A stretch of 51,430 bases of DNA from Pontibacillus chungwhensis BH030062. Lineage in GTDB: Bacteria; Bacillota; Bacilli; Bacillales; BH030062. Shown one piece after another: positions 18,551 to 28,148 of the stretch. Where the stretch lies: positions 1 through 51,430 of the forward strand of contig NZ_AVBG01000019.1 of the NCBI RefSeq assembly GCF_000770675.1, written 5' to 3'. A model generated the notes under the pieces. The model made no database searches. It was given only the letters and a program-made list of their open reading frames with translations, and was not told where the DNA came from. A program made the position numbers and the translations under genes. Position 1 is the first letter of the stretch. Each line of letters opens with the position of its first letter.

Positions 18551-18927
18551 TATGAGGGACCGTTATCAGGGATTTTAAAGATAATTTCGCCTTCTTTTGA
18601 GAAGAAATAATTGGTCCTGGCTATCTGCAAGACATATTCTTCATCATTTAAGAGCTTAATTTCTTCTTTAAAATCTTTTTCCTGCTTCTCTAAAAGATTC
18701 ATTTGCTCCTGCAATTCTTCATACTTGGCTTGCTTCTCAGCATAAAGTGTCCGTTGTTGAATATGGTAAGTCAGTAATCCGCCCAATAAAAGAAGGGATG
18801 CGATTGTAAACAAAGCTAATCGGCGAATGAGCCGCTTCTTCTTCTTATGTTGACGCTCTACGTATGCATCGTACTGCTTCACATATCCTGAATCTATCTT
18901 TGCAACCGAATCACGTTGATCCTGCAC
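18547..18927 (-). CDS. divIC: Cell division protein DivIC (FtsB-like)
   Basis: Bitopic divisome protein that pairs with FtsL and DivIB at the septum. 126 residues: a short basic cytoplasmic part ending KKKKRLIRR, one membrane helix (about 38-56), a coiled coil (about 58-95) and a short extracellular tail with EGEIIF. It starts at GTG 18927 with GGAGGTAGC upstream. It follows yabQ by 9 bp in the yabP-yabQ-divIC order. Confidence 0.95.
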   Translation of the reverse strand: MQDQRDSVAKIDSGYVKQYDAYVERQHKKKKRLIRRLALFTIASLLLLGGLLTYHIQQRTLYAEKQAKYEELQEQMNLLEKQEKDFKEEIKLLNDEEYVLQIARTNYFFSKEGEIIFKIPDNGPSY

Positions 18928-18936
18928 GATGATAAG

Positions 18937-19536
18937 CTACCTCCTTTTTTGCTGGATAATTCCCCACCATTTTAGTATTATATTCTTCATTTTACTATAA
19001 AACCCTGCTACGTCTAGTAAGTATTTTTTCACATTTTTCGGCATCAACTTCCACGTTATGCGCCCGATCAACTGAAATGGATATAGTAAAATTTTAAATA
19101 GGAAAAGAATAATGGCTAGTAAGGTTGTCCACAAAAGGAGAATTAGCTTCATTATTGTAATGATAATAAAACGAATTGGACGTACAATAAACACCGCCAC
19201 GACCCGTGTAATAAAGCGAATGAGCCCTGAGATGATCTTAATTAACCTCTCTAATACTTTTTTATAAGTTTCCCTAAACAAGGCTTGGTATGCAGCATAA
19301 CCACACACCACAGCCAGTACAATATAAAGACGTAATTCTCCCTGATTCGCTAAGAATAGAAAATAAAACAAAACCAACCCTTGTAGAATCCAAAATAAAA
19401 TCTCGAAGGAATACCTCATGATTAGATTAGATTTCCATAAGGGCTCAAATCTTTTAAATGTATCCATAACTATACCCAGATATACGCCACTACTAAACAT
19501 AATAACCATTGTTAAAAACTGTGTATCTAAACTCAT
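18937..19536 (-). CDS. yabQ: Spore cortex biosynthesis protein YabQ
   Basis: Multi-pass membrane protein of 199 residues, with hydrophobic segments near 8-25, 40-62, 68-84 and 105-150. Known in B. subtilis to be needed for spore cortex formation in the mother cell. The ATG overlaps the yabP stop (TAAATGA), so the two are translationally coupled. Confidence 0.9.
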   Translation of the reverse strand: MSLDTQFLTMVIMFSSGVYLGIVMDTFKRFEPLWKSNLIMRYSFEILFWILQGLVLFYFLFLANQGELRLYIVLAVVCGYAAYQALFRETYKKVLERLIKIISGLIRFITRVVAVFIVRPIRFIIITIMKLILLLWTTLLAIILFLFKILLYPFQLIGRITWKLMPKNVKKYLLDVAGFYSKMKNIILKWWGIIQQKRR

Positions 19537-19841
19537 TTAAACATTTTGCTAAAGAATCCTTTAGCTTTCTCCTGTTGCTGTTCGTCTAAATAGGAGAGTT
19601 CATACACCTTTCCTTTAATCGATACAATCCCTTGCTCCACATCTAAATTCTTCATTTGAAGATTCTGTCCTCGTACTACTAAATATCCCATATTTGTTTG
19701 TAATAAAAATTCCTCAGCATCGAAACTATCTACCTCTTTTACTCCGGTAATTTCTAAGTTGCGTCTATTATTCATCTTCACATGATGATCACCTTGCCCA
19801 CGAGTTCCCGTTCCTTGTACATCTTTTTCATAATACTCCAT
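19533..19841 (-). CDS. yabP: Sporulation protein YabP
   Basis: 102-residue YabP/YqfC-family protein. The core from about 28 (RNLEITGVKEVDSFD) to 95 carries the family pattern EFLLQTNMGYLVVRG and VSIKGKVYEL. The N-terminal 25 residues are polar, with GTGTRGQGDHH. Preceded by a strong AGGGGAGGGGTGG ribosome binding site. First gene of the yabP-yabQ-divIC unit; probably expressed in the mother cell, though I could not define a sigma-E promoter. Confidence 0.92.
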   Translation of the reverse strand: MEYYEKDVQGTGTRGQGDHHVKMNNRRNLEITGVKEVDSFDAEEFLLQTNMGYLVVRGQNLQMKNLDVEQGIVSIKGKVYELSYLDEQQQEKAKGFFSKMFK

Positions 19842-20016
19842 ATATCCACCCCTCCCCTTATCGTTACCAATCTATGAGTGAGAGATTTCAAATATGTACA
19901 ATCCCTTATAAAAAGTTCAGAGCAGAATATTTTTGGAGAGGAAGCCTATCGTACTTCCTTTTTTAAGTGTTAGCTCCTCCCATCCACAACTCCCGTAAAG
20001 ATATACAAAAAAAAGA

Positions 20017-20044
20017 CACTTCACTCCTCAACAGGAGTGAAGTG
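20017..20044 (-). terminator. Terminator after the S4-domain gene
   Basis: CACTTCACTCCT-CAAC-AGGAGTGAAGTG 12-bp perfect stem with T-rich tracts on both sides. It ends the spoVB-mazG-S4 transcript. Confidence 0.9.
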
Positions 20045-20068
20045 CCTTTTTTCGTTCAAATTACATGA

Positions 20069-20323
20069 CTACACTTCTTGTTCACTAATGATTTTATAAA
20101 GAGATGATGCTTCGTCTTTCTTTACATTTTCTCGTAAAGATGTGACCTCAAGCGTCAATTGCTTTTGTCCAAAACGGATGGAAAGCTCGTCTCCAACAGA
20201 CACATCTGTAGACGCCTTCGCTGTATTACCGTTTAATTGGATACGGCCTTGATCCGCCACTTCTTTCGCTAATGTACGTCGTTTTATCAAACGAGATATC
20301 TTAAGGAATTTATCTAGCCTCAT
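20069..20323 (-). CDS. rqcP: S4-domain RNA-binding protein (RqcP/YabO)
   Basis: 84 residues, essentially one S4 domain from the N-terminus (MRLDKFLKISRLIKRRTLAK, then ADQGRIQLNG). In B. subtilis this protein binds obstructed 50S subunits and helps RqcH add alanine tails. It follows the MazG gene by 1 bp, so translational coupling is likely. Also described as Hsp15-like (hslR). Confidence 0.92.
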   Translation of the reverse strand: MRLDKFLKISRLIKRRTLAKEVADQGRIQLNGNTAKASTDVSVGDELSIRFGQKQLTLEVTSLRENVKKDEASSLYKIISEQEV

Positions 20324-20324
20324 G

Positions 20325-21794
20325 TTATTTCTCCCCCTTCTCTCTATTCTTCGCTTGAACCCAGTAATAATCCAACTGTTCTAGTGTCATATCCTGCATT
20401 TCTTGACCCTCGGAAGTAATCACCGCTTCCATCTCTTTAAAGCGTCGTTCAAATTTATCGTTGGTTCTTTGAATTGCGAGTTCTGGATTTATTTTATAGT
20501 AACGGGCAAGATTTACAAACGCAAACAAGACGTCTCCATACTCTAATTCTTGATCAGAAAATGCCTCAGACCGCAGGCTCTCTTCGAACTCATCCATTTC
20601 TTCTTTCACTTTCTCCCACATGGGTTGCGGATCGTCCCAATCGAATCCTACCTTCTTCGCCTTCTTCTGTAATTCCTGAGCTCTCATAAGTCCAGGCAAC
20701 GCCTCTACGACACCGTCTAATACCGAGGGTCTTTCCAAACCTTTTTCATCTTTCTTGATCTCGTCCCAGTTCCTCATAACCTGATCAACATCATCAGCCT
20801 GTCGATCTGAGAAAACATGCGGATGACGACGGATCATTTTCTCCGTTAAAGATAGAATTACGTCATCGATCGTGAAAAATCCTTCATCCTCGCCAATTTG
20901 ACTGTGCAGGAGGACCTGTAAAAGCACATCTCCCAGTTCTTCTATGATCCCTTCATCATCTTGGTCATCAATGGCCTGGATAAGCTCATATGCTTCCTCT
21001 ATTAAATAAGGCCGTAAGCTTTCATGCGTTTGCTTACGATCCCAAGGACATCCATCTGGTGCACGCAGTGCTGCTATTACGTCCCGAACCCTGAAAAACT
21101 GATGAGCGAGCTGATCTTCTGAAACGGGCGGCACATATACGCTTGTTAAATTACTCAGTTCTACTTGATGATCAAGTTCAAATAGAGGCACTTGTTCTAT
21201 TCGCTCTTGTTTACTACCTACAGCATCTACAATATATACAGGAAACTCAGGAGGTAGATCTTCGAGCAACGATACCTTCACCTCTGAAGCAATCATTTCA
21301 TCATATACTTGACAAAAGACTGTGTGCTGACGATGTTCTACCATGCTTCTACTAAAACCTGTTGCATCAATAAATTGAAAACCTTCAATAGGATCAATTT
21401 GTAGACTTGTGAATAAATCATCTAAGTAGCTTTGCCCACCCTGAATGGATACTGATACTCGTTCATTTTTTTCAGCTATTAATAAAAGCTGTACGGTTTT
21501 CTCAGCAAGCATCGGGTGACCAGGAACCACATATATAATATCTCGACCTTCCGCTTCCTTAATAAGTTGTTCCACAATCGTTTCATATACATCACCAAAT
21601 TGCTCCTGTTCTTCATATACATGATCAAACGATTCGAACGTAACACCTTCATCTTCCAACGCCTTAATGACCGGATGATCCAACGTGCGTGCATATCGGA
21701 CCCCCTCGCCTTTTACAAGGGTTCTGTATACTCCTAATGGCAATTGCTCAAGGTCGGCCGCACCAAGACCCATAACTTTAATATGATTTGTCAT
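20325..21794 (-). CDS. yabN: SAM-dependent methylase/MazG pyrophosphohydrolase fusion (YabN)
   Basis: Two-domain protein. The N-terminal tetrapyrrole-methylase-like domain (about 1-220) has the VVPGHPMLAEKTV loop. The C-terminal MazG NTP pyrophosphohydrolase domain (about 230-489) carries CPWDRKQTHESLRPYL, EEAYELIQAID and EELGDVLLQVLLH. It probably clears aberrant nucleotides. Three ATGs are stacked; I use 21794, which has AGGAGG 8 bp upstream. It overlaps the flippase gene end. Confidence 0.95.
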   Translation of the reverse strand: MTNHIKVMGLGAADLEQLPLGVYRTLVKGEGVRYARTLDHPVIKALEDEGVTFESFDHVYEEQEQFGDVYETIVEQLIKEAEGRDIIYVVPGHPMLAEKTVQLLLIAEKNERVSVSIQGGQSYLDDLFTSLQIDPIEGFQFIDATGFSRSMVEHRQHTVFCQVYDEMIASEVKVSLLEDLPPEFPVYIVDAVGSKQERIEQVPLFELDHQVELSNLTSVYVPPVSEDQLAHQFFRVRDVIAALRAPDGCPWDRKQTHESLRPYLIEEAYELIQAIDDQDDEGIIEELGDVLLQVLLHSQIGEDEGFFTIDDVILSLTEKMIRRHPHVFSDRQADDVDQVMRNWDEIKKDEKGLERPSVLDGVVEALPGLMRAQELQKKAKKVGFDWDDPQPMWEKVKEEMDEFEESLRSEAFSDQELEYGDVLFAFVNLARYYKINPELAIQRTNDKFERRFKEMEAVITSEGQEMQDMTLEQLDYYWVQAKNREKGEK

Positions 21795-21796
21795 CA

Positions 21797-23389
21797 TCAT
21801 GACCTCCTTTTAGTGAGTCGTTTTAATTTCGTTGACTTTGGAAAGTAATCTAATTCTTTATCCGTAAAAGCGCCTGATTTAAGTAAACTCACACCATAAC
21901 TTAAGGCACCTAATGCAATTGTAAGGAAGCAATATCCTACATAATCCTGTCTGTGTTGCATTTCTATAAATTGACTATATGCTCCTCCTGCAACGACTAT
22001 AGTCACCGTCATCACCACTAAGGAGAAGAAGGTGGCCCTCCAAGGTATGTAAGCTCTTAAAGAAAAAGGGATTCGTTTCTTAAAGACCATTATATTACTT
22101 AAAAATACGACGCAAATACTGACTAACGTCGCAAGACCACTCCCTGTAATACCAAGAGCGGGAGTAAATACAGTGTTTAAAATGACTTTCACAATGACTC
22201 CGATCGCCACAGCAAACGCTGGCAAGAAAACAATCCCAAACCCTTGCAATAATGAAGATAGAGTCAAAGTCATAGATGCGAAGACAATGGCAACCGACAA
22301 TACCCTTAAAGCAATAACTCCTTCATTGCTTGTAAAGAGCAACACATTTACTTCAGGCATCAGTATAAACAAGCCGACTGAAGCTGCAATAGAGATCAAA
22401 AAAGAAAGCTTCATTGCCTGCCCGGCATTCTCCTGCACCTCCGTTGTTTTGTTCTCTAAGCGCTTCTTTGTAACAGAAGGAACAATGGCAAGGGCTAGTG
22501 ATGATGCAAGAACGGTCCCTAACTGCAACAGCGGATATCCCCGATCAAAGACTCCCTTCATTTCTTGCGCTTCCTTTAATGAAAGTCCATATATCTTCAA
22601 GGAAGAGATCATGGTGAACGCATCAGCAAATTGCATCAGTAACAACAGCATGTAATTCACGCAAAGAAACAAGCCCGACAGGACCATCGTTCGTATGATG
22701 TCGCCAATCGGAATAAAAGAGGCAGAAGGTTTAAGGAGCACGGATCTATGCTTTGTGATATAGAAAGATAACACCAGACATGCCGCAAGCCCTCCTAAAA
22801 TGGAACCAAAAGCTGCTCCAGATCCTACATAATAGTAGTTATATCCATTACCTACGAAGAACAAAGTAGCTGAAATAATGACAAGGACTCTTACTACCTG
22901 TTCTATCATTTGGGACACAGCTGTCGGAGTCATTTCATCTATCCCTTGAAACACACCTCTTCCTATTGAAGTAAACGGAAGTAGTAAAAATACCGTAGCT
23001 GTCACACGTAAGGGCATGCGTAGCCTCTGATCTCCCATAAATGAAGCAATAGCCGAGGACCCAAAGTAAAAGATCGAAAAGAGCACAAGGCTAACCCCAA
23101 TCATAACCATAAAAACCGGCGCATAGAAGCGCCGAACTGAAAGTGATCCCCCTCGAGCCTGGGCCCTTGCTACAAGGGAGGATATTGCCATCGGAAACCC
23201 ATATATTGAAATCATCCAAGCCATCCCCAATATCGGATACACTTGTTGGTAAATATAAAACCCTATATCCCCCGCTATATTTTGAAGGGGGACACGATAA
23301 CCAGCACTTAACACCTTTCCAAATAATCCAGCTAAAGTTAGTAAAAGTGCCCCTCTCATCAATCGTTGTTGCTTACTATGTACTGCCAT
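21797..23389 (-). CDS. Polysaccharide/lipid flippase of the SpoVB/MurJ-like MATE family (YabM)
   Basis: A 530-residue multi-pass membrane protein with about 14 hydrophobic segments. It begins LLTLAGLFGKVLSAGYRVPL, the family start, and has the conserved ALAIVPSVTKK segment about two thirds through the alignment. Probably flips a cell-envelope or spore precursor; the substrate is unknown. I start at ATG 23389, preceded by AAAGGAT; the open frame extends 11 codons upstream. It follows spoVT. Confidence 0.88.
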   Translation of the reverse strand: MAVHSKQQRLMRGALLLTLAGLFGKVLSAGYRVPLQNIAGDIGFYIYQQVYPILGMAWMISIYGFPMAISSLVARAQARGGSLSVRRFYAPVFMVMIGVSLVLFSIFYFGSSAIASFMGDQRLRMPLRVTATVFLLLPFTSIGRGVFQGIDEMTPTAVSQMIEQVVRVLVIISATLFFVGNGYNYYYVGSGAAFGSILGGLAACLVLSFYITKHRSVLLKPSASFIPIGDIIRTMVLSGLFLCVNYMLLLLMQFADAFTMISSLKIYGLSLKEAQEMKGVFDRGYPLLQLGTVLASSLALAIVPSVTKKRLENKTTEVQENAGQAMKLSFLISIAASVGLFILMPEVNVLLFTSNEGVIALRVLSVAIVFASMTLTLSSLLQGFGIVFLPAFAVAIGVIVKVILNTVFTPALGITGSGLATLVSICVVFLSNIMVFKKRIPFSLRAYIPWRATFFSLVVMTVTIVVAGGAYSQFIEMQHRQDYVGYCFLTIALGALSYGVSLLKSGAFTDKELDYFPKSTKLKRLTKRRS

Positions 23390-23444
23390 GAATGTATCCT
23401 TTCTAAACCTTTCCATTCTCATTATATAAGTATGTATGAAAAAA

Positions 23445-23467
23445 GGAGCCTACGCAAATGAGGCTCC
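23445..23467 (-). terminator. Terminator of spoVT
   Basis: GGAGCCT-ACGCAAATG-AGGCTCC stem, followed on the minus strand by TTTTTTC. It lies between spoVT and the flippase gene. Confidence 0.8.
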
Positions 23468-23478
23468 TCGCTTTCATT

Positions 23479-24015
23479 CTATTCCATTTGTTTTGCTAAA
23501 AAGCTTGCGGCTGTTTCAACCGCTTTTTGTTCAACATTGGTTAACGCTTCTCCTTCTTTCGAAAGAATCATTACGCATCCAATTGGATCTCCACCAGAGA
23601 TAATAGGACCTATTACATACGAGGAGATCGTCTCATCAATACCATCTGCAATTTCAATGGTTGATTCATTTGATTCTGTTAAGACGACGCGATCTTGAAT
23701 GGCTTGTTCAACTTTTTGCCCTATGCTTTTATTCAGATACTCTTTTCTCGACCCACCTGAAACGGCAATAAATTCGTCACGATCACAAATAAGGACAGGA
23801 TGACCAAGTGAGTCAAATAGTGCATCAGCATATTCCTTTGCAAAATCTCCAAGCTCGCTAATGGGTGAATACTTCTTTAAAATAACTTCTCCTTCACGAT
23901 CAACAAAGATTTCTAAAGGATCCCCTTCTCTAATGCGCAGGGTTCTACGAATTTCTTTCGGGATTACTACCCGACCTAAATCATCAATACGTCTTACGAT
24001 ACCAGTTGCTTTCAT
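23479..24015 (-). CDS. spoVT: Stage V sporulation transcription factor SpoVT (AbrB family)
   Basis: Forespore regulator that tunes sigma-G genes. 178 residues: an AbrB-type swapped-hairpin DNA-binding domain at 1-50 (MKATGIVRRIDDLGRVVIPK) and a GAF-like sensing domain at about 55-178. I start at the ATG of that motif (24015). The frame remains open another 58 codons upstream, but that part covers the promoter region and has no counterpart in the family. Confidence 0.96.
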   Translation of the reverse strand: MKATGIVRRIDDLGRVVIPKEIRRTLRIREGDPLEIFVDREGEVILKKYSPISELGDFAKEYADALFDSLGHPVLICDRDEFIAVSGGSRKEYLNKSIGQKVEQAIQDRVVLTESNESTIEIADGIDETISSYVIGPIISGGDPIGCVMILSKEGEALTNVEQKAVETAASFLAKQME

Positions 24016-24105
24016 TCCATGAAGCCTCACTTTCATCTGATGATTATTCTCTTGGTGATGTGTTATCGCTTCCTGTAAAGAACAAAAATCACCATTTGAT
24101 GGGTA

Positions 24106-24134
24106 TAGTATTTTTCTCAAAGTCAGAACTATAC
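24106..24134 (-). promoter_or_regulatory. Likely sigma-G promoter of spoVT
   Basis: Minus strand -35 GTATA (24130-24134), 17-bp spacer, -10 AATACTA (24106-24112), close to the sigma-G consensus GmATA/CATACTA. About 90 bp before the SpoVT start. B. subtilis spoVT is sigma-G dependent. Confidence 0.6.
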
Positions 24135-24228
24135 ATTTTTCCTTCATATTTGTAGTAGAAAACATCAAAATCTTCAAAGTGAGGCTCATTTTGTACAGTA
24201 AAGTTACGTATATTGCTTCACATTTTTA

Positions 24229-27200
24229 TCAAGCAGAACCCTTGGCTTCTGGCAATTGTTGCAGGAATTCTTCTATCGTCTTATAACGTTGATGCGCTGT
24301 ATTACGATCCCATTTAAAGGCCACTTTTAATTGCTGACCTTCTGTGCCAAGTTGAATCATACGTCCATATTGATTGGCCAATTCAAATAATTTAGCACCA
24401 TCGATACGTTGACTCGCTTCCGCTTCCATAAGCAGTTCAATTTTTTGCTTCTTCTCACTAATCGATTCCACACGTTCCTTTTTAGCTGCAAGCTTTAAGA
24501 CAGCGACTTGGAATAAATTCTCGACTTGTTCAGGGTAATCACTGAAGCGATCAATCATCTCTTCCCGTAAATCATGGAGGTCTTCTTGTGATTCAATGGA
24601 TTGGAATCGTTTGTACATATCAATCTTTTGTTTCTCATCTGAAATATAAGAGTCTGGAATATAAGCATCTAAATTAAGAGTAAGCTCAGGTTCGAATGGT
24701 TTGGTTTCCTCCACTTCTTTCCCTTGCTGTTTTGCTTCTATCGCATCATTTAACATTTGAGAGTACATATCAAATCCAACGGAATCAATAAATCCGTGCT
24801 GCTGTGATCCAAGTAGGTTACCTGCTCCACGTATTGATAAGTCCCGCATCGCAATCTTAAAGCCTGAACCAAGCTCTGTGAATTCCTTGATTGCCTGAAG
24901 TCGCTTTTCTGCCACTTCTGACAAGACTTTATCTTTCTGATAAGTAAAGTAAGCGTAGGCCACACGATTCGAACGACCCACACGACCTCTCAATTGATAA
25001 AGCTGACTAAGTCCCATGCGGTCTGCATCATAAACAATTAGCGTGTTTGTGTTCGGAATGTCTACTCCGGTCTCAATAATGGTGGTAGATACGAGCACAT
25101 CTGACTCACCTTCAAGGAAGCTGAACATTACATTTTCAAGTTCTGATTCATTCATTTGGCCATGAGCATATGTCACACGTGCTTCATCAACTAACGCTGA
25201 TATTTCTTCTGCCATCCGCTCAATATTTTCTACACGGTTGTATAAGAAGAAGACTTGTCCTCCGCGGGCTAATTCCCGTTCAATGGCTTCCCGTATAAAC
25301 ACATGATTGTATTCAAGCACATACGTCTGAATTGGGAAGCGGTTCTCAGGAGGCGTTTCTATAACCGATAAATCACGAACGCCTAACATCGACATATGAA
25401 GCGTTCTTGGAATCGGGGTGGCTGTAAGTGTTAAGACATCCACATTGGTCTTCATTTGCTTAATTTTCTCTTTATGCTTTACTCCAAAGCGCTGTTCTTC
25501 ATCGACAATCAATAACCCTAATTCTTTCACCTTAATATCTTTAGATAAAATACGGTGGGTTCCGACCACAAGATCAACAGTGCCATTTTCTAAGCCTTCT
25601 GTTGTTTCTTTTTGCTGTTTACGGGTCCTAAATCGACTTAACAAACCAATTTCAATTGGGAACTCCTGAAATCGTTCGCGAATCGTTTCATAGTGCTGTT
25701 GGGCTAATATCGTTGTCGGAACTAGAATAACGACTTGCTTACCATCTGCAATGGCCTTGAAAGCTGCACGAATAGCTACTTCTGTTTTTCCGTACCCAAC
25801 ATCTCCACATAGAAGACGATCCATAGGGCGTACCTTCTCCATGTCGGTTTTGATTTCTTCAATACAGCGGATTTGGTCTTCTGTTTCCTGATAAGGGAAC
25901 GCTGCTTCAAACTCTCTCTGCATCTCTGTGTCTTCCCCGAAAGCATAACCTTTAGTCGCTTCTCGTTCTGCATACAGCTTAATTAAGTCATCTGCGATAT
26001 CTTCAACAGATGATTGAACACGACTCTTTACCTTTTTCCACTCGCTTCCACCTAGTTTATAGAGTTTAGGTTCTTTACTTTCTGAACCTACGTATTTCTG
26101 CACTAGGTCGATTTGGTCAATAGGAACGTAGAGCTTGTCATCCCCCGAGTACTTTACGAGCATATAGTCTTTATGTAGCCCGTTCAACTCAAGCGTCTCG
26201 ATTCCTAAGTACTTTCCTATACCGTGGTGAGCATGAACAACATAGTCACCAACTTTTAAGTCTTGATAACTCTTAATGCGTTCAGCATTTGAAATCTTTT
26301 TCTTTCTCTTAGGTCGTGTAGAACGCTTTTTAAATAGTTCATTTTCTGTCAATACGGCTACTTTATGCATCGGCAGCTCAAATCCTGTAGTAAGGTGACC
26401 CACTACAATGGTTGCATGTGTCAAAGGTAGGGACGGTTCTCTTTCAGAAACAACAGCTTCCATATCATAGTCTTCCAAAACAGCTTGAATTTTCTCAGCT
26501 CGACTTTCATTTGGCGCCACTACTAAAACAGAATAGTCCCCTTTTTGCCATCGTTCCATCTCTGTTTGCAATAAATTCATTTGTCCATGGAATTGTTGCA
26601 TGGCTCTACAGGAAATGTTCACGATATTTTCTGGTTGGGTATTAGGGATATGACGTAAGAATACAGACATATATAGACGCGGGTGGTGTATGGAATGCCA
26701 AACATCAGACCAATTGTAAGAGATCGATAAATCTCTAACCATTTGCCCTGATTCCAACAGACTGCTATACCATTCAGCCTCTTCTTCATCTAAACGTGTA
26801 GCGGTTTCTTGGATACGACTCATTTCATCAAAGACCATTAACCCATTATCAGGTAAATAATCTAGTAAACTAGCAGACTCCTCATAGTAGAGAGAAATAT
26901 ACTTATACATCTCCTGAAAACGCTCGCGTTGCTTCAGTCTTTCGATATCTCTCTCAATATTCTCAGATAAAGTTTCTTTAAGTTCAGGTGATTTAAGATT
27001 CTTAAGGGAATCCGCAAAAGCTCTTTCAAGGTTCTCGGCAGCTCTTGCCAAATCTTCATCTGTTAACAAGAGTTCACTAGCTGGACCAATCGTTACATTA
27101 TTCACCTTTTCTAAAGAGCGTTGACTCTCAGAATCGAAATATCGTATGGAATCTACTTCATCATCGAAGAATTCGATCCGTAATGGGTTAGGTTGAGTTA

Positions 27201-27756
27201 ATGGATAAATATCCATAATGCCACCACGCATACTAAACTCTCCTGGAGCAGATACCATATCAGCACGCTCATAACCCATGTCGATCAATTGCTTCATATA
27301 ATGATCTATTTCAATGACTTCGCCTACTTTAAACGGGAGTTGGTAGTTCTCCCAATAAGATGTTGGCGGCAAAATTCGTTTAAGTGCTGCAACAGGGGCA
27401 ATTAGAATTCCTGATTTACTTTGTGACCAATGATTTAACGCCTCTATTCGTTCACTTCTAAGCTCAGGACTAGCCACTGCGATTTCTGAGGCAATTAATT
27501 CATTCACTGGATATAAGTGAACTTGATCAGCCTCCGTTAAGCCCAATAAATCTTCGTATAACTGCTGTGCTTGCATGAGCTGATGAGTAACAACTAAAAC
27601 AGGGCGCTTAGCAGATTCTTCAAGGAGTGAAATTAACACTCCTCTTGAAGAACCTGACAGCCCCGAAACAAACTGTTCTTTCATGCCTGATGAAAACCCC
27701 GATATAATGGAGTGGATATCATCTTGTTGTGTTAGAAATTGCTTAAGTCCTTGCAA
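24229..27756 (-). CDS. mfd: Transcription-repair coupling factor
   Basis: Removes RNA polymerase stalled at DNA lesions and recruits UvrA. 1175 residues, family length. UvrB-homology region about 1-350, RNA-polymerase-interacting domain near 490-570 (GDYVVHAHHGIGKYLG), then RecG-like helicase with Walker A GDVGYGKTE (near 650), DEEQRFG box, TATPIPRTL and GRVGRSNRVAYAYF, then the TRCF C-terminal domain. The start is TTG at 27756 after AAGGGGGG. Confidence 0.98.
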   Translation of the reverse strand: MQGLKQFLTQQDDIHSIISGFSSGMKEQFVSGLSGSSRGVLISLLEESAKRPVLVVTHQLMQAQQLYEDLLGLTEADQVHLYPVNELIASEIAVASPELRSERIEALNHWSQSKSGILIAPVAALKRILPPTSYWENYQLPFKVGEVIEIDHYMKQLIDMGYERADMVSAPGEFSMRGGIMDIYPLTQPNPLRIEFFDDEVDSIRYFDSESQRSLEKVNNVTIGPASELLLTDEDLARAAENLERAFADSLKNLKSPELKETLSENIERDIERLKQRERFQEMYKYISLYYEESASLLDYLPDNGLMVFDEMSRIQETATRLDEEEAEWYSSLLESGQMVRDLSISYNWSDVWHSIHHPRLYMSVFLRHIPNTQPENIVNISCRAMQQFHGQMNLLQTEMERWQKGDYSVLVVAPNESRAEKIQAVLEDYDMEAVVSEREPSLPLTHATIVVGHLTTGFELPMHKVAVLTENELFKKRSTRPKRKKKISNAERIKSYQDLKVGDYVVHAHHGIGKYLGIETLELNGLHKDYMLVKYSGDDKLYVPIDQIDLVQKYVGSESKEPKLYKLGGSEWKKVKSRVQSSVEDIADDLIKLYAEREATKGYAFGEDTEMQREFEAAFPYQETEDQIRCIEEIKTDMEKVRPMDRLLCGDVGYGKTEVAIRAAFKAIADGKQVVILVPTTILAQQHYETIRERFQEFPIEIGLLSRFRTRKQQKETTEGLENGTVDLVVGTHRILSKDIKVKELGLLIVDEEQRFGVKHKEKIKQMKTNVDVLTLTATPIPRTLHMSMLGVRDLSVIETPPENRFPIQTYVLEYNHVFIREAIERELARGGQVFFLYNRVENIERMAEEISALVDEARVTYAHGQMNESELENVMFSFLEGESDVLVSTTIIETGVDIPNTNTLIVYDADRMGLSQLYQLRGRVGRSNRVAYAYFTYQKDKVLSEVAEKRLQAIKEFTELGSGFKIAMRDLSIRGAGNLLGSQQHGFIDSVGFDMYSQMLNDAIEAKQQGKEVEETKPFEPELTLNLDAYIPDSYISDEKQKIDMYKRFQSIESQEDLHDLREEMIDRFSDYPEQVENLFQVAVLKLAAKKERVESISEKKQKIELLMEAEASQRIDGAKLFELANQYGRMIQLGTEGQQLKVAFKWDRNTAHQRYKTIEEFLQQLPEAKGSA

Positions 27757-27794
27757 TCTGTACCCCCCTTAATCCTCACACTCCATACAAAAAT

Positions 27795-27816
27795 GCTTTG
27801 GCTCATTTACCAAAGC
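27795..27816 (-). terminator. Terminator of fin
   Basis: GCTTTGG-CTCATTTA-CCAAAGC stem, followed on the minus strand by ATTTTTG, between fin and mfd. Confidence 0.75.
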
Positions 27817-27828
27817 GAACATGTAAAC

Positions 27829-28059
27829 TTAATGAATAAAGAAATCAAGTTCATGATAGTGAGGATTTTCTTCTAACGATTCTTGGCAATCTTCACATAT
27901 AGTGCGTACCATCACATCACCGTTCTCGTGATAGCTCACCATATCTAAAAGCTCCTCCTCATTTAGAGAATTAAGCCCAAGTTCAACGGAATCAAGCACG
28001 TCTTGTGACAGCTCTCCTAATTCCTTCTTACAATGACGACATTGGTATTTAACGGCCAT
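27829..28059 (-). CDS. fin: Anti-sigma-F factor Fin
   Basis: 76-residue zinc-ribbon protein with two CXXC pairs: Cys7-Arg-His-Cys10 and Cys55-Glu-Asp-Cys58. In B. subtilis Fin (YabK) helps switch the forespore from sigma-F to sigma-G. Here it lies between pth and mfd, as in B. subtilis. AGGAGGATATAA precedes the ATG. Both zinc pairs are intact. Confidence 0.93.
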   Translation of the reverse strand: MAVKYQCRHCKKELGELSQDVLDSVELGLNSLNEEELLDMVSYHENGDVMVRTICEDCQESLEENPHYHELDFFIH

Positions 28060-28148
28060 TTATATCCTCCTAAAACTAGTTATTTGCCACTAGTTTGCCC
28101 GAAATATAAAGGCCATATACGAGTTCACACCAGCCCTGTCGTCCTAGG

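Noticed and set aside
22173-22655. 160-residue plus-strand frame
   Set aside because: Antisense shadow of the flippase gene, with no ribosome binding site or family match.
24016-24189. 58-residue extension of SpoVT
   Set aside because: It covers the sigma-G promoter, and the family starts at MKATGIV.
28073-28094. AAACTAG / CACTAGTTT hairpin before fin
   Set aside because: Short stem, no good T tract; could be a weak pth terminator but support is too thin.
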